Assembly (NCBI GenBank): GCA_035310125.1
Contig: DATGEP010000183.1
Coordinates: forward strand, 1-10,727
DNA: 10,727 nt
Reading direction: 5' to 3'
Origin: DATGEP01 sp035310125
GTDB lineage: Bacteria > Chloroflexota > Ktedonobacteria > Ktedonobacterales > JADMIN01
Part shown: positions 1 to 6,445 of the stretch, piece by piece
Layout of the letters: each line of letters opens with the position of its first letter
How positions within the stretch are numbered: position 1 is the stretch's first letter
Made by a program: the position numbers and the translations under genes
The notes under the pieces: generated by a model
The model's database searches: none
Seen by the model: only the letters and a program-made list of their open reading frames with translations
Told to the model about the DNA's origin: nothing

Positions 1-1019
1 CCCACACAGGGCACCGATTCGCAGACGGTGAGCAGTAGAACGCCCATGACTGAGGCGAGAACCGGCGAGCGATCAGGTGAGCCACTGAGCCGGAACAATC
101 CTTCGCCGATCCAGAGGCCGATGGCCACTGTCCCGAGTACCCAGGCCAGCCACATTGCGATACCCAGCACCAGCGCAACGGGGATGCCGATACAGGTAAT
201 GAACAGCACCAGCGCCACGACGACCCCGATGACGAGCGTGGCAAGTCCCGCAACGAAGCTCATCACTGGCGCGCGGCGCACTACCGAGCGCACGGTGCGT
301 AGCTGGTGGGGGAAGAAGATCGCGGCGAGCGCGCCCGCCAGTCCCCAGAACAGCATATTCCACCAGTGGATGACGAATCCCCCGGTGAAACCGAGCCACG
401 AGAGGGGCGAGACACCGTGGAATACGTAGCCATGCTCGATATTGCCACCAACAATCGCTGTGGGTGCTTTGCGTACATCTCCGCCGAGCGCGTCCACATT
501 CCCGCCGACGTCCGCGCTGGCGCCAAGTATGATATTCCCGCCTACGGCAGTTACGTTACCGGTTACCGCGCCGTTCACAATGGCGCTGCCACCCACTACG
601 GTGACGTTGCCGGTCACGCCGCCATTGACGATAGCGCTACCCCCGTAGACATCCACGTTGCCACAGATTTGATCGGAACCGCGAACCGTCAAGCTATCGC
701 CCCACACCGTGCGGTCGCCGCTCGCGCACCCAGCAGCCGCAAGGGCCGCGCCTGAGACAGGCCCGGCGTAGACGCCGGGCTGCGTGAGTAGCTTCGCTGT
801 GCCAGGCACAGCAGAGACGCTGGAAAGACTTTGTGGAGCGCCAGGCAGCGCGACCAATCCATGCGAGAGCGCGAACAGGCCGCCAAAGAAAACGGCGGCC
901 AGCGTGGCAAAGGTGACGAAAAGGATCATAGGGACGAGGTGCCACCGCGGTGTGGGGCGCCGATGCGTCGTAGGTCGGTCTGGTGCGGAAGATCGCGCCG
1001 GGCAAGGAGAGACTGGCAT
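1..1019 (-). CDS. Bactofilin-like beta-repeat multi-pass membrane protein (partial; C-terminus outside window)
   Basis: The minus-strand reading frame is open from an ATG at 1019 to the left edge (339 residues, no stop), so the gene is 3'-truncated by the window. An in-frame TGA, the stop of the upstream gene, lies 6 bases before the ATG. GGAGAGG precedes the ATG by about 11 bases. Layout: short Arg/Pro-rich N-terminus; a hydrophobic helix at about 28-58; a linker; a glycine/valine/asparagine-rich repeat region at about 103-195 (GGSAIVNGGVTGNVT, then GGSAIVNGAVTGNVT, then looser copies); then at least three hydrophobic segments at about 205-237, 250-300 and 318-335. Short hydrophobic-turn repeats of this kind are typical of the polymer-forming bactofilin fold, and such domains joined to membrane helices are common in uncharacterised proteins. 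I infer a membrane-bound envelope protein. Position as third gene after a sigma factor suggests it belongs to the regulated envelope module. The family assignment rests on repeat pattern alone. Confidence 0.8.
   Translation of the reverse strand, partial: MPVSPCPARSSAPDRPTTHRRPTPRWHLVPMILFVTFATLAAVFFGGLFALSHGLVALPGAPQSLSSVSAVPGTAKLLTQPGVYAGPVSGAALAAAGCASGDRTVWGDSLTVRGSDQICGNVDVYGGSAIVNGGVTGNVTVVGGSAIVNGAVTGNVTAVGGNIILGASADVGGNVDALGGDVRKAPTAIVGGNIEHGYVFHGVSPLSWLGFTGGFVIHWWNMLFWGLAGALAAIFFPHQLRTVRSVVRRAPVMSFVAGLATLVIGVVVALVLFITCIGIPVALVLGIAMWLAWVLGTVAIGLWIGEGLFRLSGSPDRSPVLASVMGVLLLTVCESVPCV
543..644 (-). repeat. In-frame 51-bp tandem repeat in the bactofilin-like gene
   Basis: Two adjacent 51-base units (644-594 and 593-543) encode near-identical 17-residue blocks: GGSAIVNGGVTGNVT plus two residues, then GGSAIVNGAVTGNVT plus two residues. 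Many codons differ at third positions while the protein is kept, which argues for selection on the protein repeat rather than a very recent DNA duplication. Less regular units flank it on both sides. Confidence 0.75.
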
Positions 1020-1025
1020 AGCGGC

Positions 1026-1631
1026 TCACGCCTCTCCAGTGAGGCGCACCGCTGGGCGGAGGAAACGGGACCAGAGGGCGAGCGCGCCGCCAATGCACAC
1101 GAGGAACGCGAATATCAGAGATGGACTGCCGGCCAGCGCGGTCAGCGCGTCAACAAGCGGACCAAGCAGTACCAGCACGAAGACAAGCCCGCCAACCAGG
1201 AAATGGAGCGCGATAAAGACGGCCTTGGGCGCGAGTAGCGCAGTAATGATACACGTGGCGGCGACCAACAAAATGGACAGGCCAAAGACGCCGCCGACGA
1301 CGCAAAGGTGCTCGACAATCGTCGCGCGCCGACGCGCGGGCGGCTGGGGCGCGACGGTCGCGCTGGTTTCGAGGCGTGCCATCACGCGCGCGGTAAAGTC
1401 GCCAGGTGGTGTGGCCCGTGTGCATGACCTGGGTTGACTGGCCACCTTCAGCCAATCATCTACCAGCCACTCCTCGTCGTCAGGCACGATAAGCGGAGCG
1501 CGCAGAGACGGTACCGCGACCGGTGGCAGCATCTGCCGCATGCCATATCGGGCACTCCGGGCGGCTCTATTCCTCTCGTCTGTACGACCAGTGATGAGAG
1601 GATCGGTCGTTCTATTCTGATTCCACCTCAC
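1026..1631 (-). CDS. Three-helix membrane protein, putative anti-sigma partner of the upstream ECF sigma factor
   Basis: The frame encodes a soluble N-terminal part and three hydrophobic helices near the C-terminus (roughly 105-132, 138-165 and 171-190, counted from the GTG start). The N-terminal part contains an acidic/Trp stretch (DDEEWLVDDWL) and the segment PPGDFTARVMARLE, a layout often seen in membrane anti-sigma proteins. No HxxxCxxC zinc-finger motif is present, so it is not a canonical ZAS-domain anti-sigma factor. The start is uncertain. GTG at 1631 has GGAGG five bases upstream and overlaps the sigma gene by 20 bases, which would allow translational coupling. ATG at 1541 is the alternative (171 residues) but lacks a good ribosome site. 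The next gene begins 6 bases after the stop. The role is inferred from position and topology; the protein family was not recognised. Confidence 0.8.
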   Translation of the reverse strand: MRWNQNRTTDPLITGRTDERNRAARSARYGMRQMLPPVAVPSLRAPLIVPDDEEWLVDDWLKVASQPRSCTRATPPGDFTARVMARLETSATVAPQPPARRRATIVEHLCVVGGVFGLSILLVAATCIITALLAPKAVFIALHFLVGGLVFVLVLLGPLVDALTALAGSPSLIFAFLVCIGGALALWSRFLRPAVRLTGEA

Positions 1632-2352
1632 TGCGGCCTCCCTGGCGAGACGACTGCGGCTCTGGTTGCTGGGAGTCCGCACCGGCGAGTCGCAAATCTA
1701 CGCCGGTTGCCTTCATCGCGCGCGCGACAAGCTCTCGCGCGCGATGAAGGCGCGCTTTGACGAGCGGCGGCGTCAGATGCAGGGCGTCGGCAATCTCCTC
1801 ATACGAGAGATCATGCCAATAGCGAAGCACCAGTACCGCGCGATACTTGGCGGGCAGCACGCTCAACACGCGCTGCATCTCATCCGACGTCTCTACTGCG
1901 AGCGCGGACTCCTCGGGACCACGACTGGCATCCGCGATCCATTCGAGCAGTGGCACGTTCTCCAGCGGCAAGGCGAGGAAACGGCGGCGGCGGAGCTGGT
2001 CAATGGAGAGGTGCGAGGCAATGGATAGCAGCCATGTGCTGAAGCGGTGCGAGTCTTTATAGGTGCGCAGCTGCGTATACGCGCGCACAAAGGTTTCCTG
2101 GGCTACGTCTTCCGCCTCAGTGGCGTTGCCAAGCATACGATAGGCGACATTGAAGACGGAGTCTTTGTATTTTTCGACCAGATTGGCGAACGCCTGCTGA
2201 TCGCCCGCGAGCGTTCTGCGGACGAGCGTGACGTCCTCCTGCATATCCACGGTCTGAATAGCGCCGGTCCCCTCGGCGACTCGGCTCGCTGGCGCGGCCG
2301 AGCGATGGCTGGCGGCTTTGCCGGCGACTAGCGCGGCACCACCTGTACCCAC
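1612..2352 (-). CDS. ECF-type RNA polymerase sigma factor (sigma-70 family)
   Basis: A 246-residue protein with the two domains of group 4 sigma factors. Region 2 is at about 42-124: DQQAFANLVEKYKDSVFNVA, then AEDVAQETFVRAY, then FSTWLLSIASHLSIDQLRRR. Region 4 is at about 160-212: LPAKYRAVLVLRYWHDLSYEEIADAL, then the recognition helix around TPPLVKARLHRAREL. It should direct RNA polymerase to a dedicated promoter set. The start is taken as GTG at 2352 because a full AAGGAGG lies six bases upstream; this gives a 36-residue extension before the conserved domain. ATG at 2244 begins at the conserved domain but has no good ribosome site. A longer in-frame extension upstream to 2508 lacks sigma-like sequence. 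The membrane partner gene overlaps its 3' end, the classic sigma/anti-sigma order. It probably responds to envelope conditions, but the signal cannot be read from the sequence. Confidence 0.93.
   Translation of the reverse strand: MGTGGAALVAGKAASHRSAAPASRVAEGTGAIQTVDMQEDVTLVRRTLAGDQQAFANLVEKYKDSVFNVAYRMLGNATEAEDVAQETFVRAYTQLRTYKDSHRFSTWLLSIASHLSIDQLRRRRFLALPLENVPLLEWIADASRGPEESALAVETSDEMQRVLSVLPAKYRAVLVLRYWHDLSYEEIADALHLTPPLVKARLHRARELVARAMKATGVDLRLAGADSQQPEPQSSRQGGRSEVESE
1637..1641 (-). promoter_or_regulatory. Ribosome binding site supporting a GTG start for the anti-sigma-like gene
   Basis: GGAGG on the minus strand, five bases before GTG at 1631 and inside the sigma coding sequence. It is the only good Shine-Dalgarno match near any candidate start of this gene, and it implies a 20-base gene overlap. 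Confidence 0.45.
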
Positions 2353-2358
2353 CCGGTT

Positions 2359-2365
2359 CCTCCTT
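2359..2365 (-). promoter_or_regulatory. Strong ribosome binding site deciding the sigma factor GTG start
   Basis: AAGGAGG on the minus strand with a six-base spacer to GTG at 2352. This is the best Shine-Dalgarno match near the gene and the reason for choosing the GTG over ATG at 2244. Confidence 0.7.
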
Positions 2366-2462
2366 CTTCCGCCCTGGCCGAAAAGTGCGAGCCGGTCCGG
2401 TTTAAAGGGCTGGCGAGCAGATGCTGGATGAGCAGCCGGGCGAGTCGAGCGCGTCACCTGCC

Positions 2463-2490
2463 AATGTAACCGGTACGCGCTCATAGACAA
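2463..2490 (-). promoter_or_regulatory. Possible housekeeping promoter of the sigma operon
   Basis: Minus strand TTGTCT (2490-2485), 16-base spacer, TACATT (2468-2463). Each box matches the sigma-70 consensus at four of six positions. The predicted transcript start near 2456 would give a leader of about 100 bases. It is plausible only by position; a promoter for the encoded ECF factor itself could not be recognised. Confidence 0.25.
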
Positions 2491-2589
2491 TCTACGCGGC
2501 AGACGCATGAAGGTTGCGACCTCGTTTGTCTGTCCACGCCCCCTGTACGAATCCTATCAGGTAAGATGGAGGGCGAACAGTGTCGAAGG

Positions 2590-2727
2590 TCACACCTCGC
2601 GTGCGCGACGTCTGGTGGGTTTGATGTATGCCGGCGCCACCGCCGCGCGTACGCGAGCGATCCGGCGAGCGGCAACCCATGCCGCCACTCCGGCGACAAT
2701 CCACGGTATCAAGCTCAGTGCGGTCAT
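2590..2727 (-). CDS. Small single-helix membrane protein (hypothetical, 45 residues)
   Basis: An ATG at 2727 is preceded by GGAGAG with a five-base spacer and opens a 45-residue frame ending in TGA at 2592-2590. The protein starts MTALSLIPWIVAGVAAWVAA, one hydrophobic helix at about 4-20. It continues with a strongly basic tail (RRIARVRAAV, then KPTRRRAREV), the layout of a single-pass protein with its C-terminus in the cytoplasm by the positive-inside rule. A good -10 box (TATAAC) lies about 50 bases upstream. It sits 237 bases upstream of the sigma start, on the same strand. No family recognised. The alternative is chance: short open frames are common in GC-rich DNA. The combination of ribosome site, helix and basic tail favours a real gene moderately. 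Confidence 0.45.
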   Translation of the reverse strand: MTALSLIPWIVAGVAAWVAARRIARVRAAVAPAYIKPTRRRAREV

Positions 2728-2774
2728 ATCAGCTCTCCACTCCCTGCCAGCGGTTCTCAAGAGCCGCTATGTGT

Positions 2775-2780
2775 GTTATA
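2775..2780 (-). promoter_or_regulatory. Possible -10 box for the small membrane protein
   Basis: TATAAC on the minus strand matches the -10 consensus at five of six positions. No convincing -35 box lies 16-18 bases upstream. The position would give a leader of about 40 bases before the ATG at 2727. Confidence 0.25.
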
Positions 2781-3085
2781 CCGCGACACTCTGAAAAGAA
2801 CCCATGTGAAAGCTGAAGCAAGGCTGAAGGATGACGCCTGGAACCTGGATCAGCCAGCCATCTATGGGTATCGGTACGCTCCAACGAAGCGCGCGTGGGC
2901 GGCGATAATGCTCTGAATAACGGCTTCGGAGCGCCCGAAGCGTGCACGCGGCTTCCAGCGTCTTTTTACGTCGAGAATAACTTGCCTCCCCCGAAAGTCG
3001 CGGCACTCCAGACTTCAGTTGGGAATCCGCAGCTGTCCAGGGAAATATGCACTGACGTATTTTCGTCATTGGAGCGGCGCGCCCG

Positions 3086-3103
3086 CTGTGATCAGGCTCA
3101 CAG
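3086..3103. promoter_or_regulatory. CRP/FNR-type palindrome CTGTGA-N6-TCACAG
   Basis: The sequence CTGTGATCAGGCTCACAG is a perfect 6+6 inverted repeat with a six-base centre and contains exact TGTGA-N6-TCACA, the half-sites and spacing bound by E. coli CRP. It starts 7 bases past the CDF stop codon. It could instead be a 3' hairpin of that transcript, but no T-run follows on the minus strand, so it is not a standard intrinsic terminator. Whether the host has a CRP-family protein with this specificity is unknown. Confidence 0.4.
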
Positions 3104-3109
3104 TTAGCG

Positions 3110-4156
3110 CTATTTACCCTGCTCATGCCCATCGTGCTGGTGGTCGTGGTGGTCGTCGTGCATCCAGGCGTGCGGATCTTCGTCGGGCGGCATGCCGACG
3201 GGGTCTACGTGAATATCTACAATGGCCGCGCCGCGGACGTGTGTCAGCACTTCCTGGCGCGCGCGCTCGGCGATGGCGTGCGCCTCCGCAAGTGACAGGG
3301 CCGCATCAGCGCCAATATTAAAGGCAATGAAGAGCCGACGTCCGCCCCACCGTGCGCGCACTTCGGTCAGCTCGCGCACGCCAGGCACCGCCAGCGCCTG
3401 CTCGCGAATCTGCTCGATTACCGAGGGATCCACCGCATCCATGAGGCGCCGGAAGACATCGCGCCCGATCTCCACGAGAATGTAGAGGATGGCGACGGAG
3501 ATGAGCAGACCGGCAACGGGATCGGCATGCGGAACGCCAGCGAGTGTCAGTCCAAGGCCGGCGGCGGCGGCCAGCGAGGTCAACCCATCCGTGCGGGAGT
3601 GCTGGCCGTCGGCGATGAGCGGCTCGCTATTTAGCCGCTTCCCCTGAGCGATTTTGTACTGCGCCAGCACCTCATTGCCCATGAAGCCGAAGAGTGCGGC
3701 GGCGATGCCCCAGCCAATCTGCGTCGGGCGGTTGTTCGAGATCAGGTGAATGTATGATTCCCAGGCGGCGGCGAGCGCGCTGGCCACGATCACCAGCGTG
3801 ATGAATGCGCCCGCGAGGTCTTCGGCGCGGGTATATCCATAGGTGTAGCGGGTGTTGGCGGGCCGGCGCGCGACGAGAAACGCCGCCCAGATCGCCACGG
3901 TCGTGAGTACGTCGCCCATGTTGTGCAGGGCGTCCGAGAGGAGGCCCGCGCTGTGGCTGATAGCGAAAAAGCTGAATTCGACGGCGGCGACGATGAACAT
4001 ACCAGCGGTGGCGATAGCGACGACACGCAAGCCTTCGCGCGTGCTAGTCGCGAAATGGTCTGCGGAAACATGGCTATGCTCAGTATCGTGGCGGTGTTGG
4101 GGCGGAAGCTCACCATTCTCGTCGTGCCGCGCCGGAGTTGGGGATAACTCTGCCAT
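3110..4156 (-). CDS. Cation diffusion facilitator (CDF) family transporter, probably Zn2+ export
   Basis: A 348-residue membrane protein with CDF features. A His-rich N-terminus (HRHDTEHSHVSADH, 21-34) precedes transmembrane helices from about 43. Helix 2 carries HSAGLLSDALHNMGDVL with H78-x3-D82, and helix 5 carries ADGQHSRTDGL with H186-x3-D190. These two pairs form the transport site, and His in both is the Zn-preferring pattern of ZitB/ZnT-type members rather than the all-Asp YiiP pattern. A cytoplasmic ferredoxin-like C-terminal domain follows at about 242-320 (VPGVRELTEVRARWGGRRLF), ending in a second His-rich tail (HDDHHDHQHDGHEQGK). It should act in the inner membrane as a dimeric proton-coupled metal exporter. 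ATG at 4156 is chosen because GAGAGG precedes it by eight bases and the conserved protein begins there. The gene upstream is separated by 109 bases, so it may have its own promoter. Confidence 0.95.
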   Translation of the reverse strand: MAELSPTPARHDENGELPPQHRHDTEHSHVSADHFATSTREGLRVVAIATAGMFIVAAVEFSFFAISHSAGLLSDALHNMGDVLTTVAIWAAFLVARRPANTRYTYGYTRAEDLAGAFITLVIVASALAAAWESYIHLISNNRPTQIGWGIAAALFGFMGNEVLAQYKIAQGKRLNSEPLIADGQHSRTDGLTSLAAAAGLGLTLAGVPHADPVAGLLISVAILYILVEIGRDVFRRLMDAVDPSVIEQIREQALAVPGVRELTEVRARWGGRRLFIAFNIGADAALSLAEAHAIAERARQEVLTHVRGAAIVDIHVDPVGMPPDEDPHAWMHDDHHDHQHDGHEQGK

Positions 4157-4265
4157 GACCGACACCTCTCTGCCGGGAGCGCCGAAAGTGCTCTTTGCGT
4201 GCCTATGGATCCGCTGGCGATACTTTAGCACAAGGAGGCATATACCGTATGCCACGCGGGCCGCA

Positions 4266-4538
4266 CTACCAGCGCGCGGGTCGCCGGCCATCGTTGACGA
4301 GATAGATCGCGACAATCTGTAGCAGCCCGGCGAGAAATGCCACCGCTCCGCTCGCCAGTGCAATGTGCGGCGCGAAGACGCCGTCGAACATGACGACGAT
4401 GGCGCCGCCGAGCAGGCCAGCTACCATACCAAGCAGAGTTTCACTCACCAGCGTAAATGCCACGTCGCCCAGCAGACTCCCTGCCAGTATGCTGCCGAGG
4501 ACGCCCGCGATAATCCAGATGAGCACCGTGCCTGCCAT
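4266..4538 (-). CDS. Small three-helix membrane protein, GlsB/YeaQ/YmgE-like
   Basis: A 90-residue, almost wholly hydrophobic protein: MAGTVLIWIIAGVLGSILAG opens helix 1, with further helices at about 32-52 and 58-82 and a short basic end (DGRRPARW). GGAGGA precedes the ATG by ten bases. Glycine-rich small membrane proteins of this layout, with an opening WII-G-G pattern, are typical of the GlsB/YeaQ/YmgE (transglycosylase-associated) family, which is stress-linked and biochemically poorly defined. The family match is by overall pattern, without a decisive motif. It lies upstream of the CDF gene on the same strand, 109 bases away, so a joint transcript is possible but not shown. The upstream 200 bases separate it from the divergent DUF3052-like gene. 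Confidence 0.75.
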   Translation of the reverse strand: MAGTVLIWIIAGVLGSILAGSLLGDVAFTLVSETLLGMVAGLLGGAIVVMFDGVFAPHIALASGAVAFLAGLLQIVAIYLVNDGRRPARW

Positions 4539-4739
4539 GATCCCACGTTCCTCCAGAATTCCATTCGCTTATTATGGCTATGCATGTCGTCTTTGCATCT
4601 ACATGTGAGCGGCATGCATAACGGTGCGCTGGTTCCATGCCAGGGGATATGCGGGGTGTCCAGGTGCTGGCATACGTACCGCGATGATGCAATTTCTGGT
4701 AGACTGCGGCCAGTATCAAGCCATATGAGGGCTATCCAC

Positions 4740-5153
4740 ATGTCCGATCTCGCGCGCAAGCTCGGCATCACGCCCGGGCAGGCGCTCTGCGTACTCGACG
4801 CACCCGTCGCGTCGGAGGCGTTGATCCGCGATATATGCCCGCCCGGTGTGACGATCTCCGCCACGCCTGGCACGACCCCCTTCGATCAGGTGTTCGTCTG
4901 GGTGGCAGCGCCGGAAGGGCTGGCTGAGCGCTTCGCCGCGTTGGAGCGCGCTATCGTGCCGGCGGGCGCCGTCTGGGCGGTGCTGCCGAACAAACGCGCG
5001 GCAGCGCGGCGGGGCATTCCCCTCACCTGGGAGCGCATGCAGGCCGCCGCGCTCACCACTGACCTCGTGGATAACAAGATCGTGTCGCTCTCTGACGAGG
5101 AGTACGCCACTCGCTTCGTCATCCGCAAGGAGCGGCGGACAACCTATTCTTGA
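4740..5153 (+). CDS. DUF3052-like protein
   Basis: A 137-residue soluble protein. It opens with SDLARKLGITPGQALCVLDA, continues with an acidic/hydrophobic segment (PFDQVFVWVAAPEGLAERF), then a segment ending VPAGAVWAVLPNKRA, and ends with TTDLVDNKIVSLSDEEYATRFVIRK. The order 'KLGI-PG - D.v...v - P.G..W...PK - LVDNK - W/YSA.RFV' is that of DUF3052 proteins as I remember them; their function is unknown. There are no catalytic residues I can name, no signal peptide and no membrane helix. The start ATG at 4740 has GAGGG nine bases upstream; an in-frame ATG at 4725 lacks a ribosome site. The gene is convergent with dps, with only six bases between the stop codons, so the two transcripts must overlap unless termination occurs inside the genes. 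Confidence 0.85.
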   Translation: MSDLARKLGITPGQALCVLDAPVASEALIRDICPPGVTISATPGTTPFDQVFVWVAAPEGLAERFAALERAIVPAGAVWAVLPNKRAAARRGIPLTWERMQAAALTTDLVDNKIVSLSDEEYATRFVIRKERRTTYS

Positions 5154-5159
5154 ATGCCG

Positions 5160-5741
5160 TTAGTCCGTGTTGCCAGCCCCCTGAACGATCTCGAACAGGA
5201 ACCAGATTCGCTTCTCGGTCTGATCGAGCACCTCCTGAAGCAGATTGGCCGTCACGGAGTCGCGGTTGCGCTCGCAGATCTCGATGGCACCGCGTTGGGC
5301 CTCCGCGATGTGCTGGTTATCTGCCAGCAACCGGCGCATCATCTCAGCTGGCGGCACAAACTCATCGTTGTCGTCCGCGATGGTCTGAAGCTGGCTGACG
5401 TGCGTGATACTGCGCAGCGTCGTGCCGCCGATACGCCGTACGCGCTCGGCCAGCGGATCAACCGCGTCGAAGATCGCATCGGCATGCTCGTCCAGCAGGA
5501 GGTGAAAGTCGCGGAAGTGTGAGCCGGAAAGGTGCCAGTGATAGTTCTTGGTTTTGGCATACAGTGCGAAGGCATCGGCGATGAGCGGGTTGACGGCCTC
5601 CACAACCGCCTGTGCCTCATTGGGCTTCAGATCGGTAGGAACGGCGAGCTGTTTTGGCGCGGGAAACGTGGGAATGCGAGCGCGGGCGCCGTCACGCGCA
5701 GTATGCTGCTGGCCGGCTGGCCGGGTAGGCGCGCTTGCCAT
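5160..5741 (-). CDS. dps: Dps-family ferritin-like DNA-binding / iron-storage protein
   Basis: A 193-residue member of the Dps family, which forms dodecameric shells that oxidise and store iron with hydrogen peroxide and often bind DNA. All five ferroxidase-centre residues are present with E. coli Dps spacing: H68, H80, D84, D95 and E99, in YHWHLSGSHFRDFHLLLDEH and FDAVDPLAERVRRIGG. The remaining helices follow (MMRRLLADNQHIAEAQRGAI, then DSVTANLLQEVLDQTEKRIW). The N-terminal extension of about 40 residues holds several Arg/Lys and may be the DNA-contacting tail, as in other Dps proteins. The ATG at 5741 has AAGGAGC with a six-base spacer, so the start is well supported. The 274 bases to the next divergent gene should hold its promoter, but I could not pick out a clear one or a recognised PerR/OxyR site. 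Confidence 0.96.
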   Translation of the reverse strand: MASAPTRPAGQQHTARDGARARIPTFPAPKQLAVPTDLKPNEAQAVVEAVNPLIADAFALYAKTKNYHWHLSGSHFRDFHLLLDEHADAIFDAVDPLAERVRRIGGTTLRSITHVSQLQTIADDNDEFVPPAEMMRRLLADNQHIAEAQRGAIEICERNRDSVTANLLQEVLDQTEKRIWFLFEIVQGAGNTD

Positions 5742-6015
5742 GGTTTTGCTCCTTAATCACGACAGTCCATCCTTCCGGATGTCCATCTGAGGTTACTTGC
5801 GCTGTCTGAGCCACCCTGGCATCCCCGGCGCCGCCAAATCGCGACGCGACGATCGGCGCGGGGCGCAGGATAGTGGTGGTGGCAGCACAGGTCATGCCAG
5901 TCTCAAGACATCTGGCGCACGGCGGCGAAGGCTCAAGTCACCTTCTTCACGCCATGCACGTTACGTTGATGGAACAGTTGAGCAACGCCAAGGACTAGTG
6001 GGAGGTACCAAGGGT

Positions 6016-6429
6016 ATGCGAGCGATTCTGCGACGGCGGCGCACGATTGTCGCGGCGGTCATTGTTCTTCTGCTCGTGGTGGCGGGCATTGTCGGATTCA
6101 ATCCATGGACGGCGAACCACTTCGGCTACGCGCTGCCCGGCGCGGATGGGCTGCCCTCTCGTATCCACTACGGCGGACGAGACTACGCGGCGTCAGGGTA
6201 CTGTGCGGGCGCCGATTGGTGCAAAGTCCACCAGCGCGTGTGCTGGTCGGAAGAGAAGCTTCACGTCCTCAACATGTGGCCGCTGACTCAAGTGGGGCAG
6301 ATCGTGACGCTCTTTTCCCGCGCATACCCAATCATGGGCCAAGCAGGTCCTTCTGGACTGACAACCACGCTCCTGTTTGTTCCCAGCGGCTCCTGCTACG
6401 TAGTCTACGAGCTGGAGGGCGGCCCGTAG
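6016..6429 (+). CDS. Membrane-anchored or secreted protein with conserved-looking cysteines (hypothetical)
   Basis: A 137-residue protein: basic MRAILRRRRT, one hydrophobic helix at about 11-28, then an extracytoplasmic domain of about 105 residues containing four cysteines (C63, C69, C76, C127), many aromatic residues and the end SCYVVYELEGGP. No lipobox is present, so it is a signal anchor or an uncleaved or late-cleaved signal peptide rather than a lipoprotein. GGGAGGT stands about nine bases before the ATG at 6016; the frame is open further upstream to 5797, but that part is Arg/Ser-rich and lacks coding character. The four cysteines could make two disulfides. The pattern recalls small hypothetical proteins I associate with Ktedonobacteria, which is recollection only. 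It is divergent from dps and convergent with the acyl-CoA dehydrogenase. Confidence 0.8.
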   Translation: MRAILRRRRTIVAAVIVLLLVVAGIVGFNPWTANHFGYALPGADGLPSRIHYGGRDYAASGYCAGADWCKVHQRVCWSEEKLHVLNMWPLTQVGQIVTLFSRAYPIMGQAGPSGLTTTLLFVPSGSCYVVYELEGGP

Positions 6430-6445
6430 CACATCGAGGCAAACG

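Larger units (their letters stand above)
2728..3109. other. Gene-poor intergenic stretch
   Basis: I see no credible gene in these ~380 bases; frames here have incoherent composition and no ribosome sites. Contents: TATAAC on the minus strand at 2780-2775, a possible -10 box for the small ORF; an imperfect dyad at 2749-2768 (AGCGGTTCT / AGAGCCGCT) at the expected transcript start; and the TGTGA-N6-TCACA palindrome at 3087-3102. Base composition is less GC-rich than in the neighbouring genes. Confidence 0.6.

Noticed and set aside
306..755. Plus-strand 149-residue frame over the bactofilin-like gene
   Set aside because: It is antisense to a minus-strand frame with clear helices and in-frame repeats, and it has no coding character of its own.
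2776..3132. Minus-strand 118-residue frame between the CDF gene and the small ORF
   Set aside because: It starts inside the CDF gene without a ribosome site, has mixed composition with no domain pattern, and spans the CRP-type palindrome.
4697..4706. Motif TGGTAGACTG shared by the DUF3052 upstream region and the minus strand near 7845
   Set aside because: Only two copies of a short string, with no consistent -35 spacing at either site; not separable from chance.
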